A stretch of 64,000 nucleotides of DNA from Aliagarivorans taiwanensis DSM 22990 (lineage in GTDB: Bacteria; Pseudomonadota; Gammaproteobacteria; Enterobacterales; Celerinatantimonadaceae). The position numbers and the translations under genes are program-made. The notes under the pieces were generated by a model. The model was not told the DNA's origin. It saw only the letters and a program-made list of their open reading frames with translations, and searched no databases. Positions 1 through 8,523 of the stretch are shown here, one piece after another (positions within the stretch are counted from its first letter, which is position 1; each line of letters opens with the position of its first letter). The stretch spans positions 50,596 through 114,595 of the forward strand of contig NZ_KE386911.1 in the NCBI RefSeq assembly GCF_000429505.1, written 5' to 3'.

Positions 1-1
1 T

Positions 2-403
2 GGTGAAACCGATCTAGCCAAACTGATAAGCAGTATGCAGCCCCAACTGATGGCGCAAGAGTATGTGTTCATCGCCCTGGAGCAAGGGGCTTATGGCGAT
101 GGTGCCCAGCTCAACCCGATAGCGATGTTTCAAGAGCAAGAAGCCATGACACTGGTGGTGCCACGCGAGCAGGCGCAAGCACAAGGTGTGGCCTATCAAT
201 CGGTGTTCCGCTGCATCACCCTATCGGTTCACTCCAGCCTCGATGCGGTGGGCTTAACCGCTGCGGTGTCGGCGGCACTGGCCTCAAATGGCATCAGCGC
301 CAATGTGATTGCCGCGTTCTACCACGACCATATCTTTGTTCCCGCCGATCAGGCGCAGCTCGCGGTGAGCGTACTAGAGGAAACCGCCCGCTCGGTTTGC
401 TAA
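2..403 (+). CDS. ACT domain-containing protein (5' end outside window)
   Basis: The reading frame is already open at base 2 (residues GETDLAKLISS before the first ATG at 35), so this gene begins left of the window and only its C-terminal ~133 residues are seen. The sequence matches small proteins made of two ACT-like modules (DUF2241/ACT_7 type): the first part contains QPQLMAQEYVFIAL and the C-terminal part ends HDHIFVPADQAQLAV. ACT modules generally bind amino acids or other small ligands; no substrate can be named here and there is no catalytic domain. It stands alone and is followed by a strong palindromic hairpin at 428-459. Confidence 0.75.
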   Translation, partial: GETDLAKLISSMQPQLMAQEYVFIALEQGAYGDGAQLNPIAMFQEQEAMTLVVPREQAQAQGVAYQSVFRCITLSVHSSLDAVGLTAAVSAALASNGISANVIAAFYHDHIFVPADQAQLAVSVLEETARSVC

Positions 404-427
404 AAGCCCCGCCCCCTGAAAACAGAA

Positions 428-459
428 AAGCCGCAGTCCTGTATACAGGACTGCGGCTT
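428..459. terminator. Perfect 16+16 bp palindrome, bidirectional terminator
   Basis: The arms AAGCCGCAGTCCTGTA (428-443) and TACAGGACTGCGGCTT (444-459) are perfectly complementary. The hairpin lies between two convergent genes, the ACT protein ending at 403 and the GH43 gene ending at 481. A-rich sequence on the left gives a short U-run only for the minus strand. Confidence 0.7.
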
Positions 460-480
460 AATGACTTACGCGATTAGCGC

Positions 481-1545
481 TTAATCGTAATACGGCTTGA
501 TGGTCTGGATACGGCCATCTTCATCATAATGCAGCTCAGACATCTTGATGCTACGCAGGTGGGTTTGACCGCCTGACAGGCTGCTGTCGTGATAAAACAG
601 GTACCACTTGCCTTCAAACTCACAGATTGAGTGGTGGGTGGTCCAGCCCAATACCGGCTCCAGGATCACGCCTTGATAGGTAAACGGTCCATAAGGCGAA
701 TCACTGGTTGCATAGACAATCTTGTGGGTATCGCCGGTGGAGTACGACAGGTAGTATTTGCCCTGATACTTGTGCACCCATGGGCCTTCAAAGTAGCGAC
801 GGTCGTTGTCGCCGGCCACCAGCAGATTGCCCTGCTCATCTAAGATATCAATTTCCAGCGGGCTCTCAGCAAACTGCAGCATGTCGTCGCTAAGCTTGGC
901 AACAATTGGCTTAAGCGCAGGCTGGTCGTCGGCTGGGAACACTTCCTCACCAAACTCGCCATTACGCCAGTTTTGCAGCTGACCGCCCCACAGGCCACCG
1001 AAGTAGATGTAGTAGGCACCGTCATCATCTTGTAGCACCGCTGGGTCGATACTAAAGCTGCCTTCGATAGGCTTAGCTTCTGGAACGAATGGCCCTTCTG
1101 GCGCATTGCCAACTGCGACACCGATGCGGAAGATCCCATCGTAATCACGCGCTGGGAAGTACAGGTAGTACTTGCCGTCTTTTTCCGCAGCATCCGGCGC
1201 CCACATCTGACGCTCGGCCCATGGCACGTCTTTAACATCCAACGCATTACCGTGGTCAGTCACCAGACCTTGTGGGCGTTCTAGCGAATACACGTGGTAG
1301 TCGCGCATATCAAAATGATCGCCGTTGTCATTCAGCGGCTGGCCGTTGTCGACATCGTGCGAAGGATAGATATAGATCTTGCCATTAAACACATGGGCAG
1401 AGGGGTCTGCGGTATACATGTTGGTCACCAACGGTGGGTTGACCGGCTTGAGCGCATTGGCGCGGGCCAAATCGAGCTCGCTTACGCGCTCTGCATCACT
1501 GATTTCTACATTCGCCTGTTCGGCATCGATTACATCAATAGTCAT
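481..1545 (-). CDS. Glycoside hydrolase family 43-type five-bladed beta-propeller enzyme
   Basis: About 355 residues. The repeated propeller strands (GKIYIYPSHD, GKYYLYFPARD, GAYYIYFGGLW, GKYYLSYSTG, GKWYLFYHDS) are typical of GH43 beta-xylosidases and alpha-L-arabinofuranosidases. Candidate catalytic residues are the Asp of TADPSAHVF (base), the Asp of SIDPAVLQDDDG (pKa modulator) and the Glu of FEGPWVHK (acid). The frame is open to 1620, but I prefer the ATG at 1545 (MTIDVIDAEQ); the upstream extension is unlike the family. No signal peptide follows this start, which suggests a cytoplasmic enzyme acting on imported oligosaccharides. No transporter or regulator sits beside it. Substrate is uncertain. 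Confidence 0.8.
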   Translation of the reverse strand: MTIDVIDAEQANVEISDAERVSELDLARANALKPVNPPLVTNMYTADPSAHVFNGKIYIYPSHDVDNGQPLNDNGDHFDMRDYHVYSLERPQGLVTDHGNALDVKDVPWAERQMWAPDAAEKDGKYYLYFPARDYDGIFRIGVAVGNAPEGPFVPEAKPIEGSFSIDPAVLQDDDGAYYIYFGGLWGGQLQNWRNGEFGEEVFPADDQPALKPIVAKLSDDMLQFAESPLEIDILDEQGNLLVAGDNDRRYFEGPWVHKYQGKYYLSYSTGDTHKIVYATSDSPYGPFTYQGVILEPVLGWTTHHSICEFEGKWYLFYHDSSLSGGQTHLRSIKMSELHYDEDGRIQTIKPYYD

Positions 1546-1792
1546 GGTGTTCTTCACTTTATTAACAGCTGCAGCGAGGATAACAAAGCCACTGCCCCGG
1601 TAACTTATGATTTGTGACAACCCATGTTGTTAAATCTTAATAATCCGTAGGTTTTTAATGGCTTTATGACAAAGGCAACGCGTGTCGCACTGACCATGAA
1701 ACTTATGAAATTCTCGTCTGCAAAATGCGCAACAGAGCGAAACACCCATTAGCAAGCGGCGCGTTCAAGGGCTCCTATCGACAGGAAGACAC

Positions 1793-1813
1793 AAAAAGGC
1801 GCCAATCGGCGCC
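1793..1813 (-). terminator. Rho-independent terminator of nhaD
   Basis: Read on the minus strand, GGCGCC, a 4-base loop and GGCGCC are followed by TTTTTGTG. It lies 24 bases downstream of the nhaD stop codon. Confidence 0.8.
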
Positions 1814-1836
1814 CTATATCGATGACTAAAGCGGCA

Positions 1837-3267
1837 TTAAAACAACGAACCGTTTAGCCAGATATGACATGCCACCGAGGCCAGATAGCCCAGCGCAATC
1901 ACCGGACTCCAGCGCAGATGGCTGATAAAGGTGTAATGGCCACGCGCCTGCCCCATCAACGCCACGCCCGCTGCTGAGCCGATGGACAGCATGCTGCCAC
2001 CCACCCCGGCGGTTAAGGTAACCAGCAGCCATTGGCCAAGGGACATGCTTGGCTCCATGGTCAGCACCGCAAACATCACCGGGATGTTATCGACAATGGC
2101 GCTAAGCACACCCACCGCGATGTTGGCGTAGGTGGCATCCCAGTTGTTGTACATCAGGTTCGAGGCCAACTCCAGGTAGCCGATAAACCCAAGGCCACCG
2201 ACACAGATCACCACCCCGTAGAAGAACAACAGGGTATCCCATTCGGCGCGCGCAACCCGGTTAAACACGTCAAACGGTACGATGCTGCCGAGCGAGCGTA
2301 AGCGCGCATCATCGCCATGTTGAATCGCGCTAAGCGCCTTGCGATGAAGGCTGCGCGCCAGCGTTTTACGCAGGAAGAAACCGAAGAACTGCAAATAGCC
2401 CAGGCCGGTCATCATGCCCATCACTGGCGGCAGGTGGAACAGGCTATGGACCATGACGGCGGTGGCTACCGTGAACAAGAACAGCAACACAATCCGCTTG
2501 GCACCGCGCTTCATCTCCACCTTCTCATCGGAGGCTTGCACCACTTCGTTACCGATAAACAGCGAGATAATGGCGGCGGGGATCACCGCATTCACCAGCG
2601 AGGGAACCATCAACGCGAAGAACTGGCTAAACTCCACCAAGCCTTTCTGCCAGACCATCAGGGTGGTGATATCACCAAAGGGGCTAAACGCACCACCGGC
2701 ATTCGCTGCCACCACAATGTTGATACAAGCAAGGTTAATAAAACGGCTGTTGCCCTTGGCTACTTTAGTCACCACCGCACACATCAGCAGCGCGGTAGTC
2801 AGGTTATCGGCAATCGGCGAAATCACGAAAGCCAAGGCACCGGTGAGCCAAAACAACTTACGGTAGGTCAGATTCTTGCTGACCAGCCACGCACGCAGCG
2901 CATCAAACAGGCGCCGCTCTTCCATCGCGTTGATATAGGTCATCGCCACCAGCAGGAACAGCATGAGTTCGGCAAACTCGAGCAGATTATGGCGGAAGGC
3001 ATCGGTCACCAGATGCTGCTGATCGCTGCCATGATAGAACATGGCAATAAACAGCCAGATAAGTCCGGCCGCCACCAGCACCGGCTTGGATTTGCGAAGG
3101 TGAATCACCTCTTCGCTCATCACCAACAGGTAGGCGATGGCAAACACCACTAACGAACTCGTGCCCACCCATGAGTCGACCAGACTAACACCGGCTTCAG
3201 AGGCAAAGGCTTCAACAGGAAAGATTAAAAAAACCAAGGGTAATAAAAAGGGTAATAAAACGTGCAT
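1837..3267 (-). CDS. nhaD: NhaD-type Na+/H+ antiporter
   Basis: Inner-membrane sodium:proton antiporter of the IT superfamily, about 476 residues with many hydrophobic helices. The segments EEVIHLRKSKPVLVAAGLIW, SPIADNLTTALLMC, ANAGGAFSPFGDITTLM and SAIVDNIPVMFAVL are the hallmark repeats of NhaD, with paired Asp-Asn residues in opposing half-helices expected to bind Na+. The start at 3267 is chosen because GGAGTGG lies about 6 bases before the ATG, and the N-terminus (MHVLLPFLLPLVFLIFPVEAFA) is then a cleavable signal peptide as in Vibrio NhaD; the longer frame to 3363 lacks this. It is monocistronic with its own terminator. The role is probably Na+ extrusion at alkaline pH in a salt-adapted bacterium. 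Confidence 0.9.
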   Translation of the reverse strand: MHVLLPFLLPLVFLIFPVEAFASEAGVSLVDSWVGTSSLVVFAIAYLLVMSEEVIHLRKSKPVLVAAGLIWLFIAMFYHGSDQQHLVTDAFRHNLLEFAELMLFLLVAMTYINAMEERRLFDALRAWLVSKNLTYRKLFWLTGALAFVISPIADNLTTALLMCAVVTKVAKGNSRFINLACINIVVAANAGGAFSPFGDITTLMVWQKGLVEFSQFFALMVPSLVNAVIPAAIISLFIGNEVVQASDEKVEMKRGAKRIVLLFLFTVATAVMVHSLFHLPPVMGMMTGLGYLQFFGFFLRKTLARSLHRKALSAIQHGDDARLRSLGSIVPFDVFNRVARAEWDTLLFFYGVVICVGGLGFIGYLELASNLMYNNWDATYANIAVGVLSAIVDNIPVMFAVLTMEPSMSLGQWLLVTLTAGVGGSMLSIGSAAGVALMGQARGHYTFISHLRWSPVIALGYLASVACHIWLNGSLF

Positions 3268-3690
3268 GTATTCCACTCCATTGGCACACATATAAAACGA
3301 AGAAATTGATACTGTGGCCGCAATGAGCCACGCACTCATCACAGCGAAAATCGTGTCACGCACCGAGTTTGAACTCTGGCCAAGCGAAGAATTGGCGAAC
3401 GCAAGTCAAGCACATAACCGCAAACCGGGAGTTGATGAACTCGCAACCGGTGCAGCGGTGAGCGTGTGAATAGCGCGCTTTAGGTATCCGACAAGGTCGG
3501 CGCTTTGAGATAACTACCAGAATAACCCGACAAAAAACGCGCATACTATAGCGCTTCGCCTGCAAATTTGGGAGAGAAAAATAAACATTTTCTCATTTCA
3601 TCATCATCCAGATAGTAAGACCTCAGGTGGCTGGATTAGCGCGGTACTTGGAACTACAATAAAGCCCTTTTAATCAAGCCGAACAAGCGC
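3268..3690. other. 423-base divergent intergenic region nhaD / csdA
   Basis: This region separates the divergent nhaD and csdA genes. Short open frames occur on the minus strand but have no family resemblance and no ribosome site. I saw no convincing hairpin terminator, riboswitch or palindromic operator. It presumably carries the two promoters. Confidence 0.6.
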
Positions 3691-4899
3691 GTGAGCCAAA
3701 CAGCATTTCGATCTCTCTTTCCATGTTTTTCAACTAAAGATCGCTTCCCGGTATACCTGGATAGTGCCGCTTCCACTCAACTTCCCCAGAGTGTTATTGA
3801 TGCACAAGTTAACTATTGTCGCGCCGGACATGCGAATGTCAACCGCTCCGGCCACACTTTGGCACGTCAGGCCACCGACAAATTTAACCAAACACGTCAA
3901 TTAGTTGCGGCACATATCGGCGCGCAAGCTGAGCAGCTTATCTGGACCTCGGGCACCACCGATGCCATCAACACGGTCGCATCAGGGCTTACCCACCTGC
4001 TCACAGCCGATGATGAGATCTGGACCACTGAGCTTGAGCACCACGCCAACCTGGTGACCTGGCAACAGCTCGCGGCAACCACTGGGGCTAGCTTGCGCTA
4101 CATTCCCGTGCTGGAAAATGGCGACCTCGATATCGCCCACTTCGAGGCGCAGCTATCTAAGCGCTGCAAATTGGTGGCAATCGCCCATGTCTCGAATACC
4201 ACGGGTACGATCAATCCGGTCGCGCGGGTTGCCCGCCTGGCCCAGCAGTTTGATGCCAAGGTATTGGTAGACGGCGCCCAAGCCGTGGCCCACCTCAAGG
4301 TGGATGTGAACCAGTTAGATTGCGACTACTACGTCTTCTCCGGCCACAAGATGTATGGTCCCACGGGCATTGGCGCGCTCTATGGCAAACCCGCCGCGTT
4401 GGACGCGCTGCAACCCAGCAAGTTTGGCGGCGAGATGATCAGCAAGGTTAGCCTAAGCGGCAGCGAGTGGAACCAACTGCCCTACCGCTTAGAAGCAGGC
4501 ACCCCGAATATTATCGGCGCATTGGGCATGGGCGCTGCTGCGCAGTTTTTGGCCGATATCGAGTTTAACGAGCGTCATCGCCATGAACGCCAGCTTCTCA
4601 GTTATGCCTTACAGCAACTCTCCACCCACCCCGAGGTAGAGCTGCTGGCCAAGCCGATGCTACAAACCTCGGTCATCGCCTTTCGCTTGCGCGATATTCA
4701 CCCACAGGATGCCGCCACCCTGCTAGACCAGCAAGGGATCGCCCTGCGCTGTGGCCACCACTGCGCCATGCCACTTAGCGCCAAGCTGAGCGACGTAGGC
4801 AGCCTGCGGATCTCCTTTGGTCTGTACAACGAACCTGCTGATGTTGATGCACTGATGCAGGCCATCGATCACTGTGTGGAGCTATTAGGCGATGACTAA
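3691..4899 (+). CDS. csdA: Cysteine desulfurase CsdA (class V aminotransferase fold)
   Basis: PLP-dependent enzyme that removes sulfur from cysteine (and selenium from selenocysteine) and passes the persulfide to CsdE. It has 402 residues, the usual length. The PLP Schiff-base lysine is K220 in FSGHKMYGPTG, the cofactor is also held by HVSNTTG and DGAQ, and the catalytic cysteine is C358 in RCGHHCAMP, the group II (SufS/CsdA) arrangement. The start is a GTG. The gene overlaps csdE by 8 bases, so the two are co-translated. Confidence 0.93.
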   Translation: MSQTAFRSLFPCFSTKDRFPVYLDSAASTQLPQSVIDAQVNYCRAGHANVNRSGHTLARQATDKFNQTRQLVAAHIGAQAEQLIWTSGTTDAINTVASGLTHLLTADDEIWTTELEHHANLVTWQQLAATTGASLRYIPVLENGDLDIAHFEAQLSKRCKLVAIAHVSNTTGTINPVARVARLAQQFDAKVLVDGAQAVAHLKVDVNQLDCDYYVFSGHKMYGPTGIGALYGKPAALDALQPSKFGGEMISKVSLSGSEWNQLPYRLEAGTPNIIGALGMGAAAQFLADIEFNERHRHERQLLSYALQQLSTHPEVELLAKPMLQTSVIAFRLRDIHPQDAATLLDQQGIALRCGHHCAMPLSAKLSDVGSLRISFGLYNEPADVDALMQAIDHCVELLGDD

Positions 4900-5317
4900 A
4901 CTGCCGCAACTGCAACTTGACTTAGACGCCATCGAACAGCGCTTTAGCGACTGCCGTGCTTGGGAAGAGCGTTATCGCCAGCTGCTGTTGCTGGCTAAAG
5001 GCTTAGGTAAAGCCGACCCGACGCTGCGCCAAGAGGCCCACCTTATCGATGGTTGTGAGAGCGATGTATGGCTCAGCTTCGAGCAGCAGCAACTGCAGTT
5101 GGACAGCAACGCTAAGATCATTCGCGGCCTGCTGGTGATGCTGCTTGCCTGCCTCGACAGCTATCCCCTTTCTCAGGCACAAAGCGAGTTTGCCGCCCTA
5201 CTCAAACGACTCGGGCTAGCCCAACACCTTAGCGAGTCACGGAACAATGGTTTGCAAGGAATTTGGCAGGCTATGTATGCTATCGCCCAAGGTGACGAGC
5301 AGACCTTTTGTCGCTAG
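4892..5317 (+). CDS. csdE: Sulfur acceptor protein CsdE (SufE family)
   Basis: 141-residue SufE-like protein that accepts a persulfide from CsdA. The acceptor cysteine is C55 in HLIDGCESDVWL, the conserved SufE/CsdE loop. Its start lies inside the last codons of csdA (8-base overlap), confirming the CSD pair. In E. coli the sulfur can pass on to the TcdA/CsdL system; no such gene is seen here. Confidence 0.92.
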   Translation: MTKLPQLQLDLDAIEQRFSDCRAWEERYRQLLLLAKGLGKADPTLRQEAHLIDGCESDVWLSFEQQQLQLDSNAKIIRGLLVMLLACLDSYPLSQAQSEFAALLKRLGLAQHLSESRNNGLQGIWQAMYAIAQGDEQTFCR

Positions 5318-5365
5318 TGGTAGATCGCCGCTAGGCCGCTTTGATTCAGCTGGTTAGTCAAACCC

Positions 5366-6340
5366 TTAGTTAGCGCCTGGGCAACTGTGCGCTAGCTTGC
5401 TTGGGTCGAGCGCTTCACCCCGCTGACGCAGCAACTGGCGCGCTTGTGCATCAGCTAAGGTGTCGGCGATAACATCAAACTGCTTGGAGATGTCATTGAT
5501 GGTATTGGCATCCCAACGGTCGCGGTTACCCGCTTCGATAAAATCCTCAGGCCGGTCTCTAAGCGCCTCGGCAATCGCCCGGAGCCGCTGCGCACTTAAA
5601 GGATGGGTCTGCCGCGGCGACCCGGCGCTTAGCGGGTCACGCACTGCCACCGCTGAAAACCACAATGCCATCCCCATCGGTGGCAAGTGCACGCGGCGCA
5701 AAATGGCTAAGGCAAAGGCATCTGACTGGGCCTCTTGGCGCTGGGCTTGTTCAGCACTAAGCTGCCCATAGCCCTTGTGGCGAAAATGCACATGGCCAAG
5801 CTCGTGCAGCAAGATGAATCCCAGTGCCGATTTGAGCAGCTTTTGCCACACATCATCAACGTACTCATCGAGCAGATAGGCCTTATCCGGTACCCCCAAG
5901 GCCTTAAGCGGCGCATCCAGCGGCTGCGTGGAGAAATCCAGCGCTGCCAGATAATCGAAAATCGCCTGCTTGTCACAGTTAAAACGCTCGAACCAGGCGG
6001 TGGCGATGGCCAAATCATCGAGAAACTTCACTGAAAAAGCGGGAATCAAGATAATCCCCTGCGCGCTATCGGCAGCAAACTCAAAGGGGTCTTCGGTGCG
6101 TTCCCAAGGTTGGTACAAGCGCACTCGCGCCAGCAATGCTAGCTCGTCTTGAGTCAAGTGAGGGCGCAGGTCGTCGTACAGCACCGCTTCGATATTAGCC
6201 CCGTAAACCTCACTCACGCGTTTAAGTTCGCTGGCGGAGTACATCGCGCTGTAATCGCGCGCCAAGGCCACACCGCCACTTGCGGCGAGTCCAAGAAATA
6301 CCGTCAACACAACTGCTACTTTGGCTACTACTGAGCGCAT
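5366..6340 (-). CDS. Secreted M48-like zinc metallopeptidase
   Basis: 324 residues from the ATG at 6340, which has CGGAGG about 5 bases upstream and opens a typical signal peptide (MRSVVAKVAVVLTVFLGLAA, cleavage near VALARD). The HELGH zinc motif lies at residues 179-183, a third-ligand candidate Glu about 20 residues later (RQEAQSDAFALA), and a THPLSAQRLRAI segment typical of the M48 C-terminal part follows. It is therefore probably a periplasmic zinc protease. M48 relatives such as BepA act in outer-membrane quality control, but this protein has no TPR domain and its target is unknown. The first bases overlap the end of the preceding membrane-protein gene by 13 bases. Confidence 0.75.
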   Translation of the reverse strand: MRSVVAKVAVVLTVFLGLAASGGVALARDYSAMYSASELKRVSEVYGANIEAVLYDDLRPHLTQDELALLARVRLYQPWERTEDPFEFAADSAQGIILIPAFSVKFLDDLAIATAWFERFNCDKQAIFDYLAALDFSTQPLDAPLKALGVPDKAYLLDEYVDDVWQKLLKSALGFILLHELGHVHFRHKGYGQLSAEQAQRQEAQSDAFALAILRRVHLPPMGMALWFSAVAVRDPLSAGSPRQTHPLSAQRLRAIAEALRDRPEDFIEAGNRDRWDANTINDISKQFDVIADTLADAQARQLLRQRGEALDPSKLAHSCPGAN

Positions 6341-6942
6341 ACAACCTCCGTATACAGCGCAAGCAAGGCCTCGTTCTCGATACCCGCCTGCCCAAAGCGT
6401 AGCTGTGCTTGTTCGCCCCATTGCTCGCTCCAGACAGATGCCAGCATCAGTGCCTTGGCTTCTGCGACGGCCCCGGAGCTGCGTTGATAGAGCGCAATGT
6501 TTTCCGTTTGCTGCTGGAGGAGGCAGTTGAGTTGTCCGATTTGCTCGATAATGCGTGCCCGAGCCCTGTCTACATCGGCGTCGTCGACCGGAGCAACGCT
6601 GCTCATGCCAGTGAAACTACCACTGATGACGCTCGGCTCAGCATCGGCCACCAATCCATCACTAGTAGACGCGAGCTGTTGAGTAACCTGACTGGAAACC
6701 GGTTTAGCCAGCGCATAGGCGATAACCAGACAGCCAAACGCGCAAAAAAAGATCCCCGGCCCCACTTTACTCAGGGTGACAGACAACCCGGGAAGCTCAA
6801 TCTTACCTTGCTGATTGGTCTGCAACGGCAAATTAATAAACAGCCGGTAGCCGAGATAGATGGTTAGACCGCCGATGGCAACGACCAATAGCCGCTCCAA
6901 CATGCGTAAAATGATTGGGGTAACAAACAGTGTCGCGTCCAC
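6328..6942 (-). CDS. Uncharacterised two-helix membrane protein paired with the M48-like peptidase
   Basis: About 205 residues. I favour the GTG at 6942 because GGAGG lies 4 bases before it; an ATG at 6903 and a TTG at 6963 are alternatives. Two hydrophobic segments (LLVVAIGGLTIYLGYRLF, then GIFFCAFGCLVIAYALA) flank a short hydrophilic stretch, and a soluble C-terminal domain of about 130 residues follows that is rich in Ala, Glu and Gln and probably helical. I do not recognise a family. Its stop codon lies inside the signal-peptide region of the downstream peptidase gene, so the two are translationally coupled and may work together at the inner membrane. Confidence 0.65.
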   Translation of the reverse strand: MDATLFVTPIILRMLERLLVVAIGGLTIYLGYRLFINLPLQTNQQGKIELPGLSVTLSKVGPGIFFCAFGCLVIAYALAKPVSSQVTQQLASTSDGLVADAEPSVISGSFTGMSSVAPVDDADVDRARARIIEQIGQLNCLLQQQTENIALYQRSSGAVAEAKALMLASVWSEQWGEQAQLRFGQAGIENEALLALYTEVVCAQ

Positions 6943-7024
6943 TGCGCCTCCGGCTGCTAGCAAGCACTGCTACTAAAGCTAGGCGGGAAGCGCAGGCGCG
7001 ACAAGTTGCGCGGGAAAATAGCCC

Positions 7025-8305
7025 TTAGTTAAACCACTGCCACCAGACAAAGACGGCAGCAAAACCGAACAGGAACAGCAGTCCACTCAGCGACCATAGC
7101 TTCATCCATCGTCCCGGGCGCTGGTCTTCAGGAACGTGATCAGAGTGCATCAAGGCGCGGTTGATCAGCGCGATAAACGGCGTGGTTAAAAATGCCGCCA
7201 ACATGGCAAAGTGCAACATGCCCAGCAGGCTGCCGGGGAACAGCAGCACCATCGCCAGTGCACCGGCACTGATCACACAGATCATTAATGGGCTCTCGCT
7301 GTCATGGGGATCTTGCCCGGCAAGGTTAGAGATGGCCGACCAGGTTACCCGGGCGTAGCCATCGGTACACGACAGCGCAGAACTGTAGATACAGCAGAGC
7401 GCTGCAAACACCACCACATAGCGAATACTGCTGCCAAAGATCGCCGCATAGGCGTCGGCCAACTGACCGGCAAAGCTAGCGCCGTTTCTGGAGAGCTCTA
7501 CCCCACTACCATGCATAAGCTGCGCACCAATCACCAAAAAGCACACCGCCAGAAATGCCGTGGCGATGTAGCCGACGTTCATATCAAACAACACCGCTTT
7601 AAGGTTGGGCTTACGGTGCTGGTACTTGGCCTTGGCCCATACCGAGTTCATCGCCGAGATCTCAAGCGGCGCTGGCATCCAGCCCATAAGGGCAATCAAG
7701 AAACCCATGGAGGCCAGAGTCCATGGCGATGGTCTAACAAAATCAACTTGGGCAACACTCGGTTGAGTCAATGCCATTGCCGCTACCACAACGGTAATCA
7801 AGGCCAGTAACGCCACGATTATCTTGGTTACCCGATCCACCATCTTGTAGTGCCCAAGCAGAATCAGTGCAGCGCTGATGGCCGTGAGTGTGCAGGCAAT
7901 TACCGCTTTGGATGCTCCGGGCAAAAACCACTGAATCAAGGCGGTGCTCAAGCCAATCAGCGCCGCCACACTTACCACACCAGCGAATAGGCATAGCAGC
8001 AAGAACGCCACCAGCACTGGTTTGCCTAAGCGGCGGTAGCCCGCCAGCAGGCTCTCTCCCGTGACTGCGGTGTAACGGGCGCCAAACTGGTAGAACGGAT
8101 ACTTAAGGAAGTTAACCAGAACAATCAGCCCGAGTAGCGCCCAACCGAATAAGGCGCCAGCCTGGGTAGACGCCACCAGGTGCGAGCCACCGATGGCAGC
8201 CGCAGCCATCATAACGCCGGGACCGAGGGCGGAGAGTTTGGTACTGAAAGAGGGAGAGGAGCTAACCGTTTGATCGGCTGCTACCGTTTGCTGTGCGCTT
8301 TCCAT
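7025..8305 (-). CDS. NRAMP (SLC11)-fold transporter lacking canonical metal-binding motifs
   Basis: 426 residues with about eleven hydrophobic helices in the LeuT/NRAMP pattern. In helix 1 the expected DPGN is replaced by GGSHLVASTQAG following GPGVMMAAAAI, and in helix 6 the MPH/MPHN motif is replaced by GWMPAPLEIS. Annotation pipelines would usually call this a divalent metal (Mn/Fe) transporter, but the liganding Asp, Asn and His are missing. The substrate should be considered unknown. The gene is alone; a palindrome-like ATTGGTA...TACCAAT lies 44-72 bases upstream (8349-8377). Confidence 0.75.
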   Translation of the reverse strand: MESAQQTVAADQTVSSSPSFSTKLSALGPGVMMAAAAIGGSHLVASTQAGALFGWALLGLIVLVNFLKYPFYQFGARYTAVTGESLLAGYRRLGKPVLVAFLLLCLFAGVVSVAALIGLSTALIQWFLPGASKAVIACTLTAISAALILLGHYKMVDRVTKIIVALLALITVVVAAMALTQPSVAQVDFVRPSPWTLASMGFLIALMGWMPAPLEISAMNSVWAKAKYQHRKPNLKAVLFDMNVGYIATAFLAVCFLVIGAQLMHGSGVELSRNGASFAGQLADAYAAIFGSSIRYVVVFAALCCIYSSALSCTDGYARVTWSAISNLAGQDPHDSESPLMICVISAGALAMVLLFPGSLLGMLHFAMLAAFLTTPFIALINRALMHSDHVPEDQRPGRWMKLWSLSGLLFLFGFAAVFVWWQWFN

Positions 8306-8466
8306 TGCGTTTCCTTAAGGTGTTTCTACAGAGCTACTACTCTGCTTTATTGGTATAGTAAACAGTCAGTTACCAATATACCCAAGCGCTCAGTCAATTT
8401 CGATTTAGCAGCCAATTCAAGCCACCACAAGCGTGCAGCGATCAGATTTTTACGCATTTTTTCGAT

Positions 8467-8491
8467 AAAAAAGCGGGCCATCAAGGCCCGC
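8467..8491 (-). terminator. Rho-independent terminator of malS
   Basis: On the minus strand GCGGGCC, a 5-base loop and GGCCCGC are followed by TTTTTT. It lies 33 bases downstream of the malS stop. Confidence 0.85.
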
Positions 8492-8523
8492 ATCGCTGTT
8501 TATTTTGTATGACAAAATAGCGC

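Noticed and set aside
2317..3153. 278-residue plus-strand frame
   Set aside because: Antisense to nhaD, with composition (many His and Gln) typical of complementary reading of a membrane protein gene.
3356..3565. 69-residue minus-strand frame upstream of nhaD
   Set aside because: No ribosome site and no recognisable sequence; treated as part of the intergenic region.
3268..3690. Sodium or lithium riboswitch upstream of nhaD
   Set aside because: I could not find a conserved multi-stem pattern; without a covariance search there is no support.
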